A stretch of 64,000 nt of DNA from Nymphaea colorata (lineage: Eukaryota; Streptophyta; Magnoliopsida; Nymphaeales; Nymphaeaceae), in contig NC_045144.1 of NCBI RefSeq assembly GCF_008831285.2, forward strand, positions 6,994,176-7,058,175, read 5' to 3'. Positions within the stretch are counted from its first letter, which is position 1, and the number at the start of each line of letters is the position of its first letter. Of the stretch, positions 49,701-61,019 are shown in pieces. The notes below the pieces were generated by a model that saw only the letters and a program-made list of their open reading frames with translations, searched no databases and was not told where the DNA came from. A program made the position numbers and the translations under genes.

Positions 49701-51489
49701 TCTGGTAAAGACATCAACGCATTGGAGCAGCACATAAAGAACCTCCTGAGCCCATCCACTCCTTTCTTCTTCAACACTTTATATGACCCATACCGTGATG
49801 GTGCTGATTTTGTTCGTGGGTACCCTTTCAGCCTACGTGAAGGTGTTCCTACAGCTGTCTCTCATGGTCTCTGGCTCAATATTCCAGACTATGATGCTCC
49901 AACCCAACTTGTTAAGCCTCTTGAAAGGAACACCAGGTAACAGGTTTCACCTTATGGGCAACCAATATGTTTTATATGACCGCTCTTAGTTCATTCAGTT
50001 TGACTAAGTGAACGGAGCTGAGGCAGCATGCTGATGCTTGATTATAGTAGATCCTTTCTCAATTAGGTTTTGATCTGTCTAGCATCTTCAGATTCATTCT
50101 GCTACACTACCAAGTGCCATTTCATTTTTAAGCATGACTCTTAGTTAGAAAACCCAGTTCCGGACCCTTGTGAGAGCAGCAGTAATATCCTACAGGTTGT
50201 TTTAGATCCAGGACTCCTAATTTAGATTTTGCTTATTATGCTTCTAATGCTTGGTGTCATTTTTCTTTTGACCAGATATGTTGACGCTATAATGACAGTC
50301 CCTAAGGGTACACTGTTCCCTATGTGTGGAATGAATCTGGCATTTAACCGTGATCTTATTGGTCCAGCCATGTACTTTGGCTTGATGGGTGATGGACAAC
50401 CAATTGGTCGCTACGATGACATGTGGGCAGGCTGGTGCACCAAGGTTTGCACTGTTATCTTATGCCTTTAATATTTACTATTTTCATAGCATTTGTGATG
50501 ATCTAGTCTTTCCGTATGTGTTGGCAGCATCATTACAGACTGGCTGTACCAATGAAATAAAGGGTGATATGTCAGAATGATTTCTGTTTCATTTTGCTTG
50601 AGAAAGAAAGAAAAAAAAATATTTTACAGTTTTATAGTTGTTTATCATGTCTCTTCGTGTCCAACTAATTCTTATTGCTTGTTTGTAAATTGAGTTTGTT
50701 AGCTGTCTCTTGTCATCTCATCGCAGTTGGTATTACTTGGCTTTGCAGTTTTGAGCAGTCTGTCTTATTTTTTTTATTCATTTTGTTTTTGATGTCCATT
50801 TAATTATTGCGTGAACAACGTTCGGTAAATGCCTGCCCCATATATGCCAATTGTTTATTTTGTTGTGCTCGGAAAATAAATCCATCCTGCAGAAACATAT
50901 GGTGTGCAATGATACATTCTCAAGGATTCATAAATTTGCCAATCCCTCATTTTCAAAAGGAATCTGAGACTTCTGGCATGGACTTGTAATCTTGTTTACT
51001 CTCGCTCTCCATACACTAAAAAAGGACATAATATACACATGAACAATTGATTATTCAATTTTGTATGATATTTTTATGCTTCTCGTTTCTCCAGTGTTTC
51101 CTTCATTTAAAAAGGTTTACTGAGCAGTATTAGTGCTGCAGGTTATCTGTGATCATCTGGGTGTTGGGGTAAAGACTGGGTTGCCCTACATCTGGCACAG
51201 CAAAGCCAGCAACCCCTTCGTTAACTTGAAGAAAGAGTACAAGGGCATCTTCTGGCAAGAGGAGATCATTCCCTTCTTCCAGGCTGCCACCCTTCCAAAG
51301 GACTGCACCACCGTCCAGAAGTGCTACATTGAGCTATCGAAGCAGGTGAAGGAAAAGCTTGGGAAAGTTGATCCCTACTTCTTGAAGCTGGCTGATGCCA
51401 TGGTCACATGGATCGAAGCCTGGGACGAGCTCAACCCATCAGGAAAATCCGAGGCCGAGGTTGTTGCCAATGGGCCTGCAAAGAAGTAG
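46427..51489 (+). CDS. RGP: Reversibly glycosylated polypeptide / UDP-arabinopyranose mutase
   Basis: The enzyme interconverts UDP-arabinopyranose and UDP-arabinofuranose on the cytosolic face of the Golgi, feeding wall polysaccharide and glycoprotein arabinosylation. Four exons (46,427-46,744; 49,686-49,936; 50,276-50,444; 51,142-51,489), all with GT-AG borders, give 361 residues, the usual length. The start is the first ATG; residues 8-30 ('[20 protein letters not shown]') are the conserved N-terminus. The metal-binding triplet DDD is at 102-104. '[12 protein letters not shown]' (148-159) holds the two arginines, 150 and 157, equivalent to those tied to self-glycosylation and activity in this family. 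'MCGMNLAF' and '[11 protein letters not shown]' follow. Exon 4 carries '[10 protein letters not shown]' and a variable hydrophilic tail. Intron 1 is 2.94 kb and begins with a long CT tract. There is no signal peptide, as expected. No defect was seen. Confidence 0.97.
46756..46793. repeat. (CT)n microsatellite just inside RGP intron 1
   Basis: About 38 bp of CT repeats begin 11 bases after the 5' splice site of intron 1. Confidence 0.9.
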
Positions 51490-52307
51490 ATCCCTAACAT
51501 ACCATAGTCGAAATTCAGCTTTAATTTCATGAAAACTTTTTGCTCGATTATCGTTTATATTTAGGTATTCTATTTATCAGCGAGGTTTATCTGTATTTTT
51601 TCTGAGCTTATTTGCAGGCTTAAATTTATTTTTGCAGATGGAATGAATTAATGTAATCTTTTTATTCTCCTGCATTGGAGGGCACTCTTGTAGTGAGCTT
51701 ATATTATATATGGTCTTTCCTCATGAAAGCCCAATGACTGTTGTTGGTTTGGAGGGTCATAGCTTATATTGTTGTTTATTCTGTTTTGCTGTCATGTGCA
51801 ATGTAGTGCAACATAAAAACATAAATAACCACAAAAATTCTACTGAAAGCTACTAATAAGTTTCACTTTTGAAATGGGATTATTTCTTCAAGTGATTTTT
51901 CTTCTGCATCTCAAAACCCCTTTTAAGAGATAGTCCTTTGGATGGGCTGATCTTTGCTCCTATCATACAGTGGTTACCGGCAGTAAAATCTAAGAGGCAA
52001 TTAGCCATGTATTTTCTTTCTGTCTGAGGTTTCCAGATTCCGACCAGTTCATGCTATTGCAGGCAGTTACAAATATTCTGACATGGAACTCTGGACCTTT
52101 ATCAACCTGAGGGTATATTTTAATGTTTGATCCCAGTTTGGTCTGCAATCCGCACTTTCTGGGACCAAACAGTGAATAATTTTGTCTCATGCTGCGATGT
52201 AAACATACCGTGAATTTCAGATTCAAGGTAAACAAGCATTCCTTGGAGGGGTTGTCTGGCAAATGGAACACTCTATGTAGTCATCTTTGGTTCGTGCAAC
52301 CGTAGAT

Positions 52308-52465
52308 GTATGTTGGGGCATGTGCTTCTCTTATCAATTGAAAAGTACTTGAGTGACATATGGAAGCAAAAATACTATGTGAATGTATGGTGGGGCATGT
52401 GCCCCTCTTATCAATCAATTGGAAAGTACTTGAGTGACATATAAAAGCAAAATTATTATGTGATT
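52308..52465. repeat. Tandem duplication, unit about 77-81 bp
   Basis: Units 52,308-52,384 and 52,385-52,465 share 'ggggcatgtg', 'ctcttatcaat' and 'aaagtacttgagtgacata'. The second unit has a 4-bp insertion (tcaa). Confidence 0.85.
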
Positions 52466-53229
52466 GATATATGAATCTGTCTTTAAGGATTGAAGAATAT
52501 CATGAATTACTTACAAACTATTCTCATTCCGAATGCCATCAAAAGACAGTCATCAGATCTCGCCTAGGACTTTTTTTTTTTGGAGTCTCCATCCAGCGCG
52601 AAGTTCTGTCTGCGCTCTTCAACTTGTATTTATGGCCACGTCGGCTGGTGCGGGTGTTCCTCAGCCTAAAAATTCTGGCTCCGCCATTGACCAATAGTTG
52701 TAGAAATCAATTCTGACTGGCTATCATCTGGCCAGTAGAGATGAATTGCTATACACAAGTTGGAGGAGTGTTGCTGGTCCATATGAAAGATGTACCAGAG
52801 CATGCTTGCCTGTCAGCACATGGGTAGGACCATTCATTCAGGACCAGTAAATTGTTTATGTGAAAGTGAGCTTTATGAGATTCTAATGCCATCTATGACT
52901 ATAGAATATCGTTTCCTGCATGTTCATGCTAATCTGCAATGACAATTGCAGACAAAGACCTTGAGCTCTTGCAGAGTATAGCTATTATGAGAAAGTTAGA
53001 GAACTGTGGTCCTAAAACTATGACAATATTTAATGTTGAATCAATTGTCTTCAAGTTTGCAAACTGATGCAGCAAAAATTTCAATTGTATTTAATAGCAG
53101 GCACCTGCCTCCAAGGGGATTTTGATGCAGCAAAGACGCGTCTTGGCCCTTAGATAGGAGTTTACAGTTCTAGATGAGCGATTAAGCCTCTTGATCAAGG
53201 TGCAATTCTTCTGTGAAATAAGATAATGG

Positions 53230-53420
53230 CTAGGGATGTCAATGGATCGGATTTCAAACATGTTTATAGTTCATCATTTCCCAACAATCAGATGTTTATG
53301 TATTTAGATTGAAATTAAGATTCAAATGTCGATACTGAGTCCAACTCTTAAACTCACAACCAAATTCACCAAAATTTACTTTAAATTTACAATGGAATCT
53401 GATCTAAAATCCAATTTGAA
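53230..53420. repeat. Dispersed repeat family R3, second copy
   Basis: Begins 'agggatgtcaatggatcgga', matching 24,189-24,207, and continues with degenerate 'gattcaaat' and 'aatccaatttga' words. Confidence 0.45.
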
Positions 53421-55903
53421 TGTTGAGAATCAACAACCAGGCCTTTAGACAAAGGGTTTGGAAGTCTTCTTTCACCATTTTTTTAGTCCCTTCATTCATT
53501 TTCTACAACCCTTTCTAAGTCTCTCGCTTCTCCTTCTTCTTCAATACAAAACTAAAGAATGAACACGGAGACAAATATAAGATTACACAATGAACATGGA
53601 GGCTTCTTTAGTCTTGCATCGAAACAAAAAGAGTTAAAAGAGCTTTTTGAAAAAGATATCAAAAAGGATGAGGGACCCATTTGAAAGCATGATTATTAGT
53701 CAAATATCTAATATGTGGTCCAAGTGACCTCAAAATATTAGATTAATTTATTGTTTAATTAATGATTATTGGACATAGGGTCCAGCCAGCTACAGTTGAA
53801 TCCCAGGCCAGCCCAGCCCGGCCGAGCCCAGCCCAAGACTAAATGGGACTAGGGTTTAGCCTGGGTCCAGAGTCACTAGGAATTCCCGGGCTATTACACG
53901 ACCGACAACAGGTCCGGCTGGCCGGATGTACAGCCCTATAACATTCAATTGGTTATATTGATGTTTTATATTCTTCTTCTCCAATTTGAGTTTTGCTCAA
54001 GTCTCGAATGAATTCAAGAACATATTCGAAAAAATTCTGACCATCGGTCTGAGGATAGTTTGTCGATTCCAAATAAACATATACTTATTCATAACCATTC
54101 ACACTAATCCCATTTTATTAAAATTCGATTCAGATAATCATATTTCTTAATCGGATGTTAAATTTCTAATCATGGAACCTCCTATTAATGGTAGACACCT
54201 GGACCATAAAAAGCTGGCAAAAGACTTGGCTAAGTGTGTTAGCTTATTGCAAGAAGTCTAAATTCAATAATTGGGGTGCCCACCTTGGGACTCGCTACAT
54301 TTGGCAGGCAATTGGAAAAGACTTGGTGGCAGGTCAACTATTGATGCTTTTCCCCATCATTCAGAAAATCATGGAAGCTAACTCACCTTTAATGCACCAA
54401 AAATTGCAAAAAAAAAGATTGCCATCATAACTTATAGCTAGGTTCTTGCTTTTGGAGACTTAAATTATGCAGATTATGATGAACAGGAAAGTAGAACAAG
54501 TCAGGAAATGTAATGATAATCCTTGATAGAAGTGCCTGCTTCAATATTATTAGATAGATAAGATTTCTATGTTTATGTTAAAAGTTTTTAACATTCACCA
54601 AACAATCCATCACCGAAAAAAGGAGGCTTGAAGGTTTCTCCATTCCCCCTACTTTCAGAATCTGGTGCTGCGTCGAAGCCTGGGTAAGCTGTGGGTCATC
54701 TTTACGGAACATCCCCACCTTTCTGTGGCTCATGAAAAGAGAACCTATGAGAATTAGAGCGTCCGGAACCCGTGCACTCTACTTGTAAAACTATCTTTTC
54801 CAAGTTTTAAAGTAGTAGCTGCTTTTATTTATGAAAAATAATTTTATATGGACACTTTATGAAGCATTAATTTGGTTGATTAGACGACTCATAATATTTA
54901 ATCGCCCAATTTATATGTTCTCTTGACATATTTTATAAACCCACACATGTAAAATATATCTGTGCTCTAATCTTAATCATAGATATTAAGAAGCAGAAAT
55001 GAGAAAATAAACCTAAAAATGGATACAATGTGGTAAGCCTAGGGCATGCTCATAAAACAGTTACGCAAGTAAATAAAATATATAGTAGCACAAAATATGT
55101 AAATAAGCTAACAAAACATGTAAATGTGTAAAAGGTGAGGTAAAAATTAAGAAAAAGTTAAAGGCCTACTTACAATAACATATAAAAGCTAAAACAGAAC
55201 AGTGGAAAAAAAAGAAAAATAAATTTTTTCCAAAGCAAAAATGAAAAAAAGACAGAAAAATAAAACTGGTTCTCCAGTTGAACATGGTCCCCATAATCAA
55301 ACTTTGTGCATTTCTTCTTCTTCTTTTTTTTTTTCAATTTTTCTTTTCAGAAAATTTCATTTAAGAGTTGCTACAAGTGGGACATCTTAGGACAGCTTTT
55401 TCCTTGTCTCGGGTCAAAAATTTACTTTTAGATAAATGAGGGCCCATTTGATAGGCATGATATTTCTAGTAGCCATAAAATTTCAAATTTTTGAAACTTT
55501 TTCTTGCCAATCAAACTTGGGATTAAAAAAGTGAACATTGACTTGGTTTTCAAAAGTTTTCTTTTGAAAATTTCTTTTCATCTTAAGGGGTGGAAAAAAA
55601 TTTCTAAGATGAAAAAAGTTACGGTTGGATTCTCATGCTTAATCCAACTATTTTCTTTTTTCTTTTTTCATTCTTGTCAAATTGAGAAATTTATTTCCTT
55701 TAAACATAAACCCAAGTGCAACAAACACAAAGAAGCTTTGAAAAATTAGATTTTGTTTTCATTTCTTTAATTCCTTAAATAAGTTTATTCTAGTTTTATG
55801 TTTTCATCAAACGACCCTAAATTATCAGTGTTTCCTTACTTTTTCATTTAAATTAATGCTAAACCTATCCCATTCCCACAAAAAAAAAAGTGACGGGCTT
55901 TTA

Positions 55904-56291
55904 GGACGTGTTTGGTTGGAGGAAAAGTTGGGGATTAAACAATCAATCCTTTGTTTTGTTGGTTAATTAAAAAAGAGAAAAAAAATAAAATTAAAAAGTT
56001 TGTTTGGTTGCAATGAGAGTGAAAGGAAAGGAAGGGAAATGAAATGAAATAAAAGTGTAATGTAAATCTAAACCTTCTAAAATTGGATGGATTGGAAAGG
56101 AAAGAAAACCTTTTTCTTTCTACTACCTATACCATTCTTAATTTTTTAAACATTTAAAATATTAGAAATATTATTGTAAAGTATTATAAATTATATCATT
56201 TTGTTTCATTTCTATTCAAATAAACTTTATAATCGCTTCTTTCCTTCGTTCCCCCGCCCCCCTCTTCCTTTCTCTCCATCCAAGCAAAGCG
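55904..56291. mobile_element. Tourist-like MITE, 388 bp
   Basis: TTA flanks both ends (55,901-55,903 and 56,292-56,294). The left end GGACGTGTTTGGTTGGAGG pairs with the right end CTCCATCCAAGCAAAGCG. The interior has 'aaaggaaaggaagggaaatg' on the left and 'ttctttccttcgttccc' on the right, like the element at 41,713. Its right edge is only 95 bp from the tRNA gene. Confidence 0.75.
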
Positions 56292-56377
56292 TTAATACAA
56301 ACAATAACTCCTTTGAGTTGTCACCAAAATAATTTTCCAAGGTAAAAAGAAGAAAATTAAGAGAGTCAAACAAAAGT

Positions 56378-56381
56378 AAAA
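56378..56381 (-). terminator. RNA polymerase III terminator of tRNA-Asp
   Basis: TTTT on the minus strand, starting 6 bases after the tRNA 3' end. A further TTTT lies at 56,372-56,375. This is the usual signal for ending pol III transcripts. Confidence 0.6.
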
Positions 56382-56386
56382 TATAA

Positions 56387-56458
56387 CGCCGTTGCCGGGG
56401 ATCGAACCCGGGTCACCCGCGTGACAGGCGGGAATACTCACCACTATACTACAACGAC
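56387..56458 (-). tRNA. tRNA-Asp (anticodon GTC)
   Basis: The 72-base gene reads GTCGTTG...CAACGGC-G on the minus strand. The 7-bp acceptor stem closes with one U-G pair. The anticodon loop 'CCTGTCACG' carries GTC (Asp) between paired 'CCCGC' and 'GCGGG'. The B box is 'GGTTCGATCCC' and the A box is 'TAGTATAGTGG'. There is no intron. The sequence is that expected for nuclear plant tRNA-Asp, and it appears functional. Confidence 0.97.
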
Positions 56459-56459
56459 C

Positions 56460-59400
56460 GTACTTATTAAGTAGCTTCTCATAAGGATTTTTCTTTATGA
56501 AACAAAATGAGAATAGACTCGCCCCATCTTGCAAGGTCCTATACTCCTATCAGGGTTGATGGCTTTCATTATAAAATTAGCTGAACCACAACTACATCCA
56601 GTGTTATCGGGTCTGGACTCGATCCAATTGTTTAAGTACTTGTATATTACATACCAGGCCCACGGTATGTTCGACCTCTTTACAGTCTTTACTGTACTGT
56701 AAAGAGAGTACTAAGTTGGTTGAGCCATAAAGGAGGCACAATGAATAATTTCTTGGTCAGGCCCCACTCATACGATTCAATCTGAAATGAATCAATAGTT
56801 TAATCTAGACCATGCCAACCCCCCCTCGCAGTGGTAGTTGGTAGGCCCCTAATTAGAGGTGAACAATGAGTCAAACTACTCGAGCTCGACTCGTTAAAGT
56901 TCGGCTCGAGAACGAGTTCAAGCCGAGTCATGTGCTTAACGAGTTAGCTCAAGTTCATGAGTCGAATCGTTTAAATAATTGAGTTGGGTTCGAGCTCAAC
57001 ACGTAGCTAGCGAGTCGAGTTCGAGCCTTAATCAAGTCGATAGATTCAAATGAGTTTACTAGTTTGTCGAGCTTTAATCGAGTCGAGTTCGAGCTCAACA
57101 CGTAACGATAGTATCAATTCTATTCAAACGAGTTTGTCGAATCTTAATCAAGTCGAGTTCGAGGTCAACACATATCTACCGAGTCGAACTTGAGCTGCTT
57201 CCGTCGAGCCATTATTGAGCTCGAGTCGAGTCGAGCTCGAGGTTTCATTATTCGAGCCGAGCTCGAGCTGACTGAACTCTCGCTCGACTTGGCTGGTGGT
57301 CACCCCGAGGGCTAATCACTGGTTCAAACTGATTTTAATCTCAAACCGCACGCTCCTTACAAATGCAGTTGTAGGCCAGACTATAAATATTATTACATCA
57401 TGAAACATGGAACGACAAGCTTGTCGAAATAAATACCAAGTTTAAGATATGTTCTCCAATTTAAGGACTTCAACTAACTAAAAAGACAAAGACACATGAA
57501 GCACTAAAGTTTAGGATGCAAACGAAGCAACGTACATTATTTATTTGGCAAAATTACAAGTAACTGCTTAACGATTGAGTGATTTATAAATAGAGGCTGA
57601 ACCTTTGAAGTATTACATTTTGGCGCTCAACATTTTAAGGTAATTATCAATATAAGTGCCATAAAATTTTTTAAAAGATACACTATGCTAATATTTCATA
57701 AATCTAACTCAAATTTAAAACAAAATTAGTCAACAACAACAATATAGTGAAAAATAACGTTGAAAAATACACGACCGGTCCAACTAATTCAAGCTGGGGA
57801 TATTTTTTGCTAAGTTCTTTTAACCTTTGAACTATTTTATTAACTGCCCCTTCTTTCTCCATCACTCTTAGTTTCTTCCATCGACGATTTCACTCGCCCT
57901 CCGTTCAATCGACCTCCATGGAGTCTGGTTTTAAAAGCTCCATCCACGATTTGGGCAGAGGAGGCTTCCTGGGGAACAGCAGGAGATCCCCACCCACCTA
58001 ATCATCGAGATCGACGGCTTCGGCATCGACCGCCGGTCGCTCTCAAACCCGTCACACGACGGGAGCAAAAGGATTCAGAGAGATGGTCTCCGGGCCTGTC
58101 TGGCATGGAGAGAGGGGGATGGCGTCTCTCAACCCGAGCAAAACGAGTGGCCCTCATCGCGGGTCTTGATTTTTGAGCATCAGCTTTATAGATTGAAAAC
58201 AAGCGGAATATAGAACAATTCCCGGATCAATGGACAGAAGAGAGGAACTCAATGGAAAGATCAACTAGAAACCTCTTTAACTCAGAAGATCAGACAAATT
58301 GGTGGGTAATGATGGTGCTCCTTCAGGAGAAATTTGAAACCTCCAGTTGTGCTGAAGTCTTCTTCCAGAAGAAACCACTTGCTCGATGTATTGTAAAATT
58401 GTTGGAGATCACAGACTATTATGCCAATCGAAGGAGGTAATGGCGAACGGAAAATCAAAATCCAGCAAAAGTTTCATGCTTCAGCGATGCAGGGGCATTG
58501 TGGCATCAATGAGGACCGATTTTTGGGAGTTCTTCTTTAACGATCCGTTTCTGTTAGCAAATGGAATACTTTGCTAGTGTATACCGAGTTTTCGCGTTCC
58601 ATAAATCTACTCTAATCTTTGATGTAAATTCATGTGCATGAAACACTTACAAAATGTTTCAACTGCCAACCAAACCAAATAATATCTTACTGTTCTATGA
58701 ATCTGATTCTGTCTCCAAAAAATAAAGCCGATGTCTTATGAATTTATGTGGTTTTTTTTACAGCAGGTTCATGAGGTGGAGCAGTAACAGAATGTTAATT
58801 GTCAAACAGCCTCTAAACCTCTTTCGTTAAAACCTGACCTTCTACTCTATTGATTTCTCAGTGTAGGCTCGACAGCAAACAAATCGATCTGTCAATGAAG
58901 CTTTCTAGGTAACAAAAAAACAACCTTACTGACACCCAACTCTTAAAAGTTGTATATTTCTTTAGTGATGATTAGGGTTGAACCAGTGGATGGAACTAAT
59001 CCAACAACTGCAGAGACCATTGAGCATCACAGGTTTTGAACTGAGGCCATGTCTGCAGTGGGTTTTCTTAGAATGGTACTGTTTGATCTGTGACTTTAAT
59101 CAAGTCTTTATGTTTCAAGTCAACTCAATATATGTGCCAACTACTATTCCAACTTCCAACAGCTCTTCATGGACTGACTGAACTTTTCTTGTCTCAAATT
59201 GCTGAACCAAATAAATAACCTACCAACAACATTGTTTGTCTAAAGAAAAAAGTAACAAAAAGTAAAGAAAATAATCACAAACTTGAAAAATCCTGTTCTT
59301 TGGACAGGGGGCACTCTTCATCTCATCATGATTCAGAAGATCTTAAGCAGCAGTGAGGAAATTTAGGCTGCATAAATGAAGCGCTGCCGTGGTGCTGTTT

Positions 59401-60085
59401 CTCCTCATCCCAGGCACCTGCAGATGCTCTGTGGCAGCTTCCACTGTTGACTGCCTGCCACTATTCCAGAAACATATAAAACTTATCATAATGTATTGCA
59501 AAAGCAGGGCCTTGCTTGGGGAAGCTTAATTTGGGAACTGAAAAATCTGCAAGCGTTCATTTAAGATGTGCATTGATATATCTTGATGACAACAAGAAAA
59601 AAAACAGAGAAAGGCTATGCCAATAAAACGTTAACCACATCATCAGACAAAAGAAAAAGGGGAGAGCAAAAACATTGTAGATTTATATAAAAGGAGGAAG
59701 GACCAAGTAGATGATCATGAATACTTGAAGTGAAAAGAAAAAGAAGAAACCAATTTATGGCACAAAGTTTGTCCTCCTAATCACAGAACAGGGTTTCAAT
59801 CTTTTGAAATGCTCCACGTGAGTCTCTGGACTTCCAGAAGCTGGTTAAGTTTCAATTAAAGTGAAGCAAACGACAGCAATACTGTTTCTTTCTTGTGGGC
59901 TGTTGGACATATTTGAACTCCATGAAAAACTGAAAAGGACAAAGTTTTTCAAGATTATCCATTAGCTGTTTCATATAAAGAACTTTCAGAAACAGTAAGC
60001 GTATTTTTGAAATATTAATGCAAAAAGCATAGCTCCTATATACATATGTATTTTCTTAGAGAAAAAATCAGGTGGAAATGTTCGC
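56460..60085. other. Intergenic DNA without a recognisable gene
   Basis: It holds an R2 repeat (56,860-57,310). A GC-richer patch follows at 57,860-58,150 with a short ATG frame (57,918, 'MESGFKSSIHDLGRGG') that ends after 27 codons and has no family I recognise. Bases 58.5-60.0 kb are AT-rich. A minus-strand stretch at 59,340-59,470 is less AT-rich and could be a further exon or 3' sequence of the gene at 60,091-60,480, but no splice model could be fixed. Confidence 0.4.
56860..57310. repeat. CGAGTTCGAGCTC-rich dispersed repeat (family R2), longest copy
   Basis: Runs from 'gaggtgaacaatgagtcaaa' through many 'gagtcgagttcgagctcaac' variants to 'ggctggtggtcaccccgagg'. The order of blocks matches the copy at 5,040-5,345. 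Confidence 0.7.
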
Positions 60086-60090
60086 GGCAG

Positions 60091-60480
60091 CTAGGACGCC
60101 TTGAGAATGGAGCAGATTGGGACTGGACCCAGATGTTTCCTGTCAGCTTTGTCCTTCAATGCAGCACAGATCGGAACCAGCAAGATCCACTTTGATAGCA
60201 TCTTTGCATCTATGTCCTTTCGTTCTCCAAACCATGTCTTAACTGTACTTTCTTTAAAGAAATTAACCAGATCTACTGGATATGATAATGGTTTGGATCC
60301 GTTGGTCAGGCTGAGGCCAAAGTCTGCATAAATGTGCTCTTTCTTTTCCTTATAGAAATCTTGGTCTAAAACCTTAGGCCTTGGTCTATCATGCATTGAA
60401 GGCGATATCCCTTTGTTTGATATATACATCTCAACTCTCCTAGTTTGCGGCCGACCTGCTTCGGTTGACAATCCAGATGG
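60091..60480 (-). CDS. Probable last exon of an unidentified protein gene
   Basis: On the minus strand a 129-codon open frame runs from 60,480 to a TAG at 60,093-60,091. It is preceded directly by a good acceptor: a pyrimidine tract ending TTTTTCTTCATAG. The frame enters in phase 0 with Pro-Ser-Gly. The translation is balanced and non-repetitive: a basic start ('GRPQTRRVEMY'), then 'RPRPKVLDQDFYKEKKE', 'SYPVDLVNFF', 'VKTWFGERKDIDAKM' and a hydrophobic 'WILLVPICAALKDK' towards the end. No domain or homologue is recognised. Upstream exons would lie between 60.5 and about 62.2 kb but could not be placed. A pseudogene or lineage-specific gene is possible. Confidence 0.5.
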   Translation of the reverse strand, partial: PSGLSTEAGRPQTRRVEMYISNKGISPSMHDRPRPKVLDQDFYKEKKEHIYADFGLSLTNGSKPLSYPVDLVNFFKESTVKTWFGERKDIDAKMLSKWILLVPICAALKDKADRKHLGPVPICSILKAS

Positions 60481-60482
60481 CT

Positions 60483-60947
60483 ATGAAGAAAAAGAAGCAG
60501 TTGGTAATTAAGACTTGACATATATATCTATGAACATTGAATGCGATAGATATAGACGTATTCTCAAGTCATATTTATGCATGCAAGATCGTAAATTTAC
60601 TATCCCCTTAATCAACACGCGTTCTATATTACTTTCTAGCCTAGAGCAACACTATTCCAAAATTACTTTATAGTGCCAGATCATTGCTCACTAAGTAACC
60701 ATTTCATTGAGCACTCGAAAATATTACCAACAAACAGCAAAGCAGTAATTAACTCCAGAGTTTTTTATTTTTATTTTTTTGGTGAACACACGCACACATG
60801 CGCACACATAGTGGAAGAGCTAAAAATTTCTGGCTAAGGGGCCAAAGAACTTAAATTTTAAACTTCAAGGTTACCCATCTATAGATATAGGAATTTTTGT
60901 GAGTTGGTGTGGGCAATTGCACTCCAACCCAAGGATAGCTCCCCCAT

Positions 60948-61019
<72 letters not shown>

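Larger units (their letters stand above)
51490..55900. other. Intergenic DNA downstream of the RGP gene
   Basis: The first 200 bp are probably 3' untranslated sequence, with 'aatgaattaatgtaat' as a possible poly(A) signal region. Beyond that no gene is supported. Noted contents are a 77-bp tandem duplication (52,308-52,465), an R3 repeat (about 53,230-53,420) and a GC-rich 'cccagcccggccgagcccag' patch near 53,810. Confidence 0.5.

Noticed and set aside
53760-53935. GC-rich 'cagcccagcccggccgagcc' stretch as a possible gene start
   Set aside because: It resembles common plant repeat DNA (like the patch near 40,770) and has no open coding frame of note.
56292-56534. 80-codon minus-strand frame with 'RCSIVVSIPACHAGDPGSIP'
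   Set aside because: This is the well-known translation of a tRNA-Asp gene; the RNA gene is the true feature.
57918-58200. Short ATG frame and following coding-like words in a GC-richer patch
   Set aside because: The first frame ends after 27 codons and no splice model or family could be supported.
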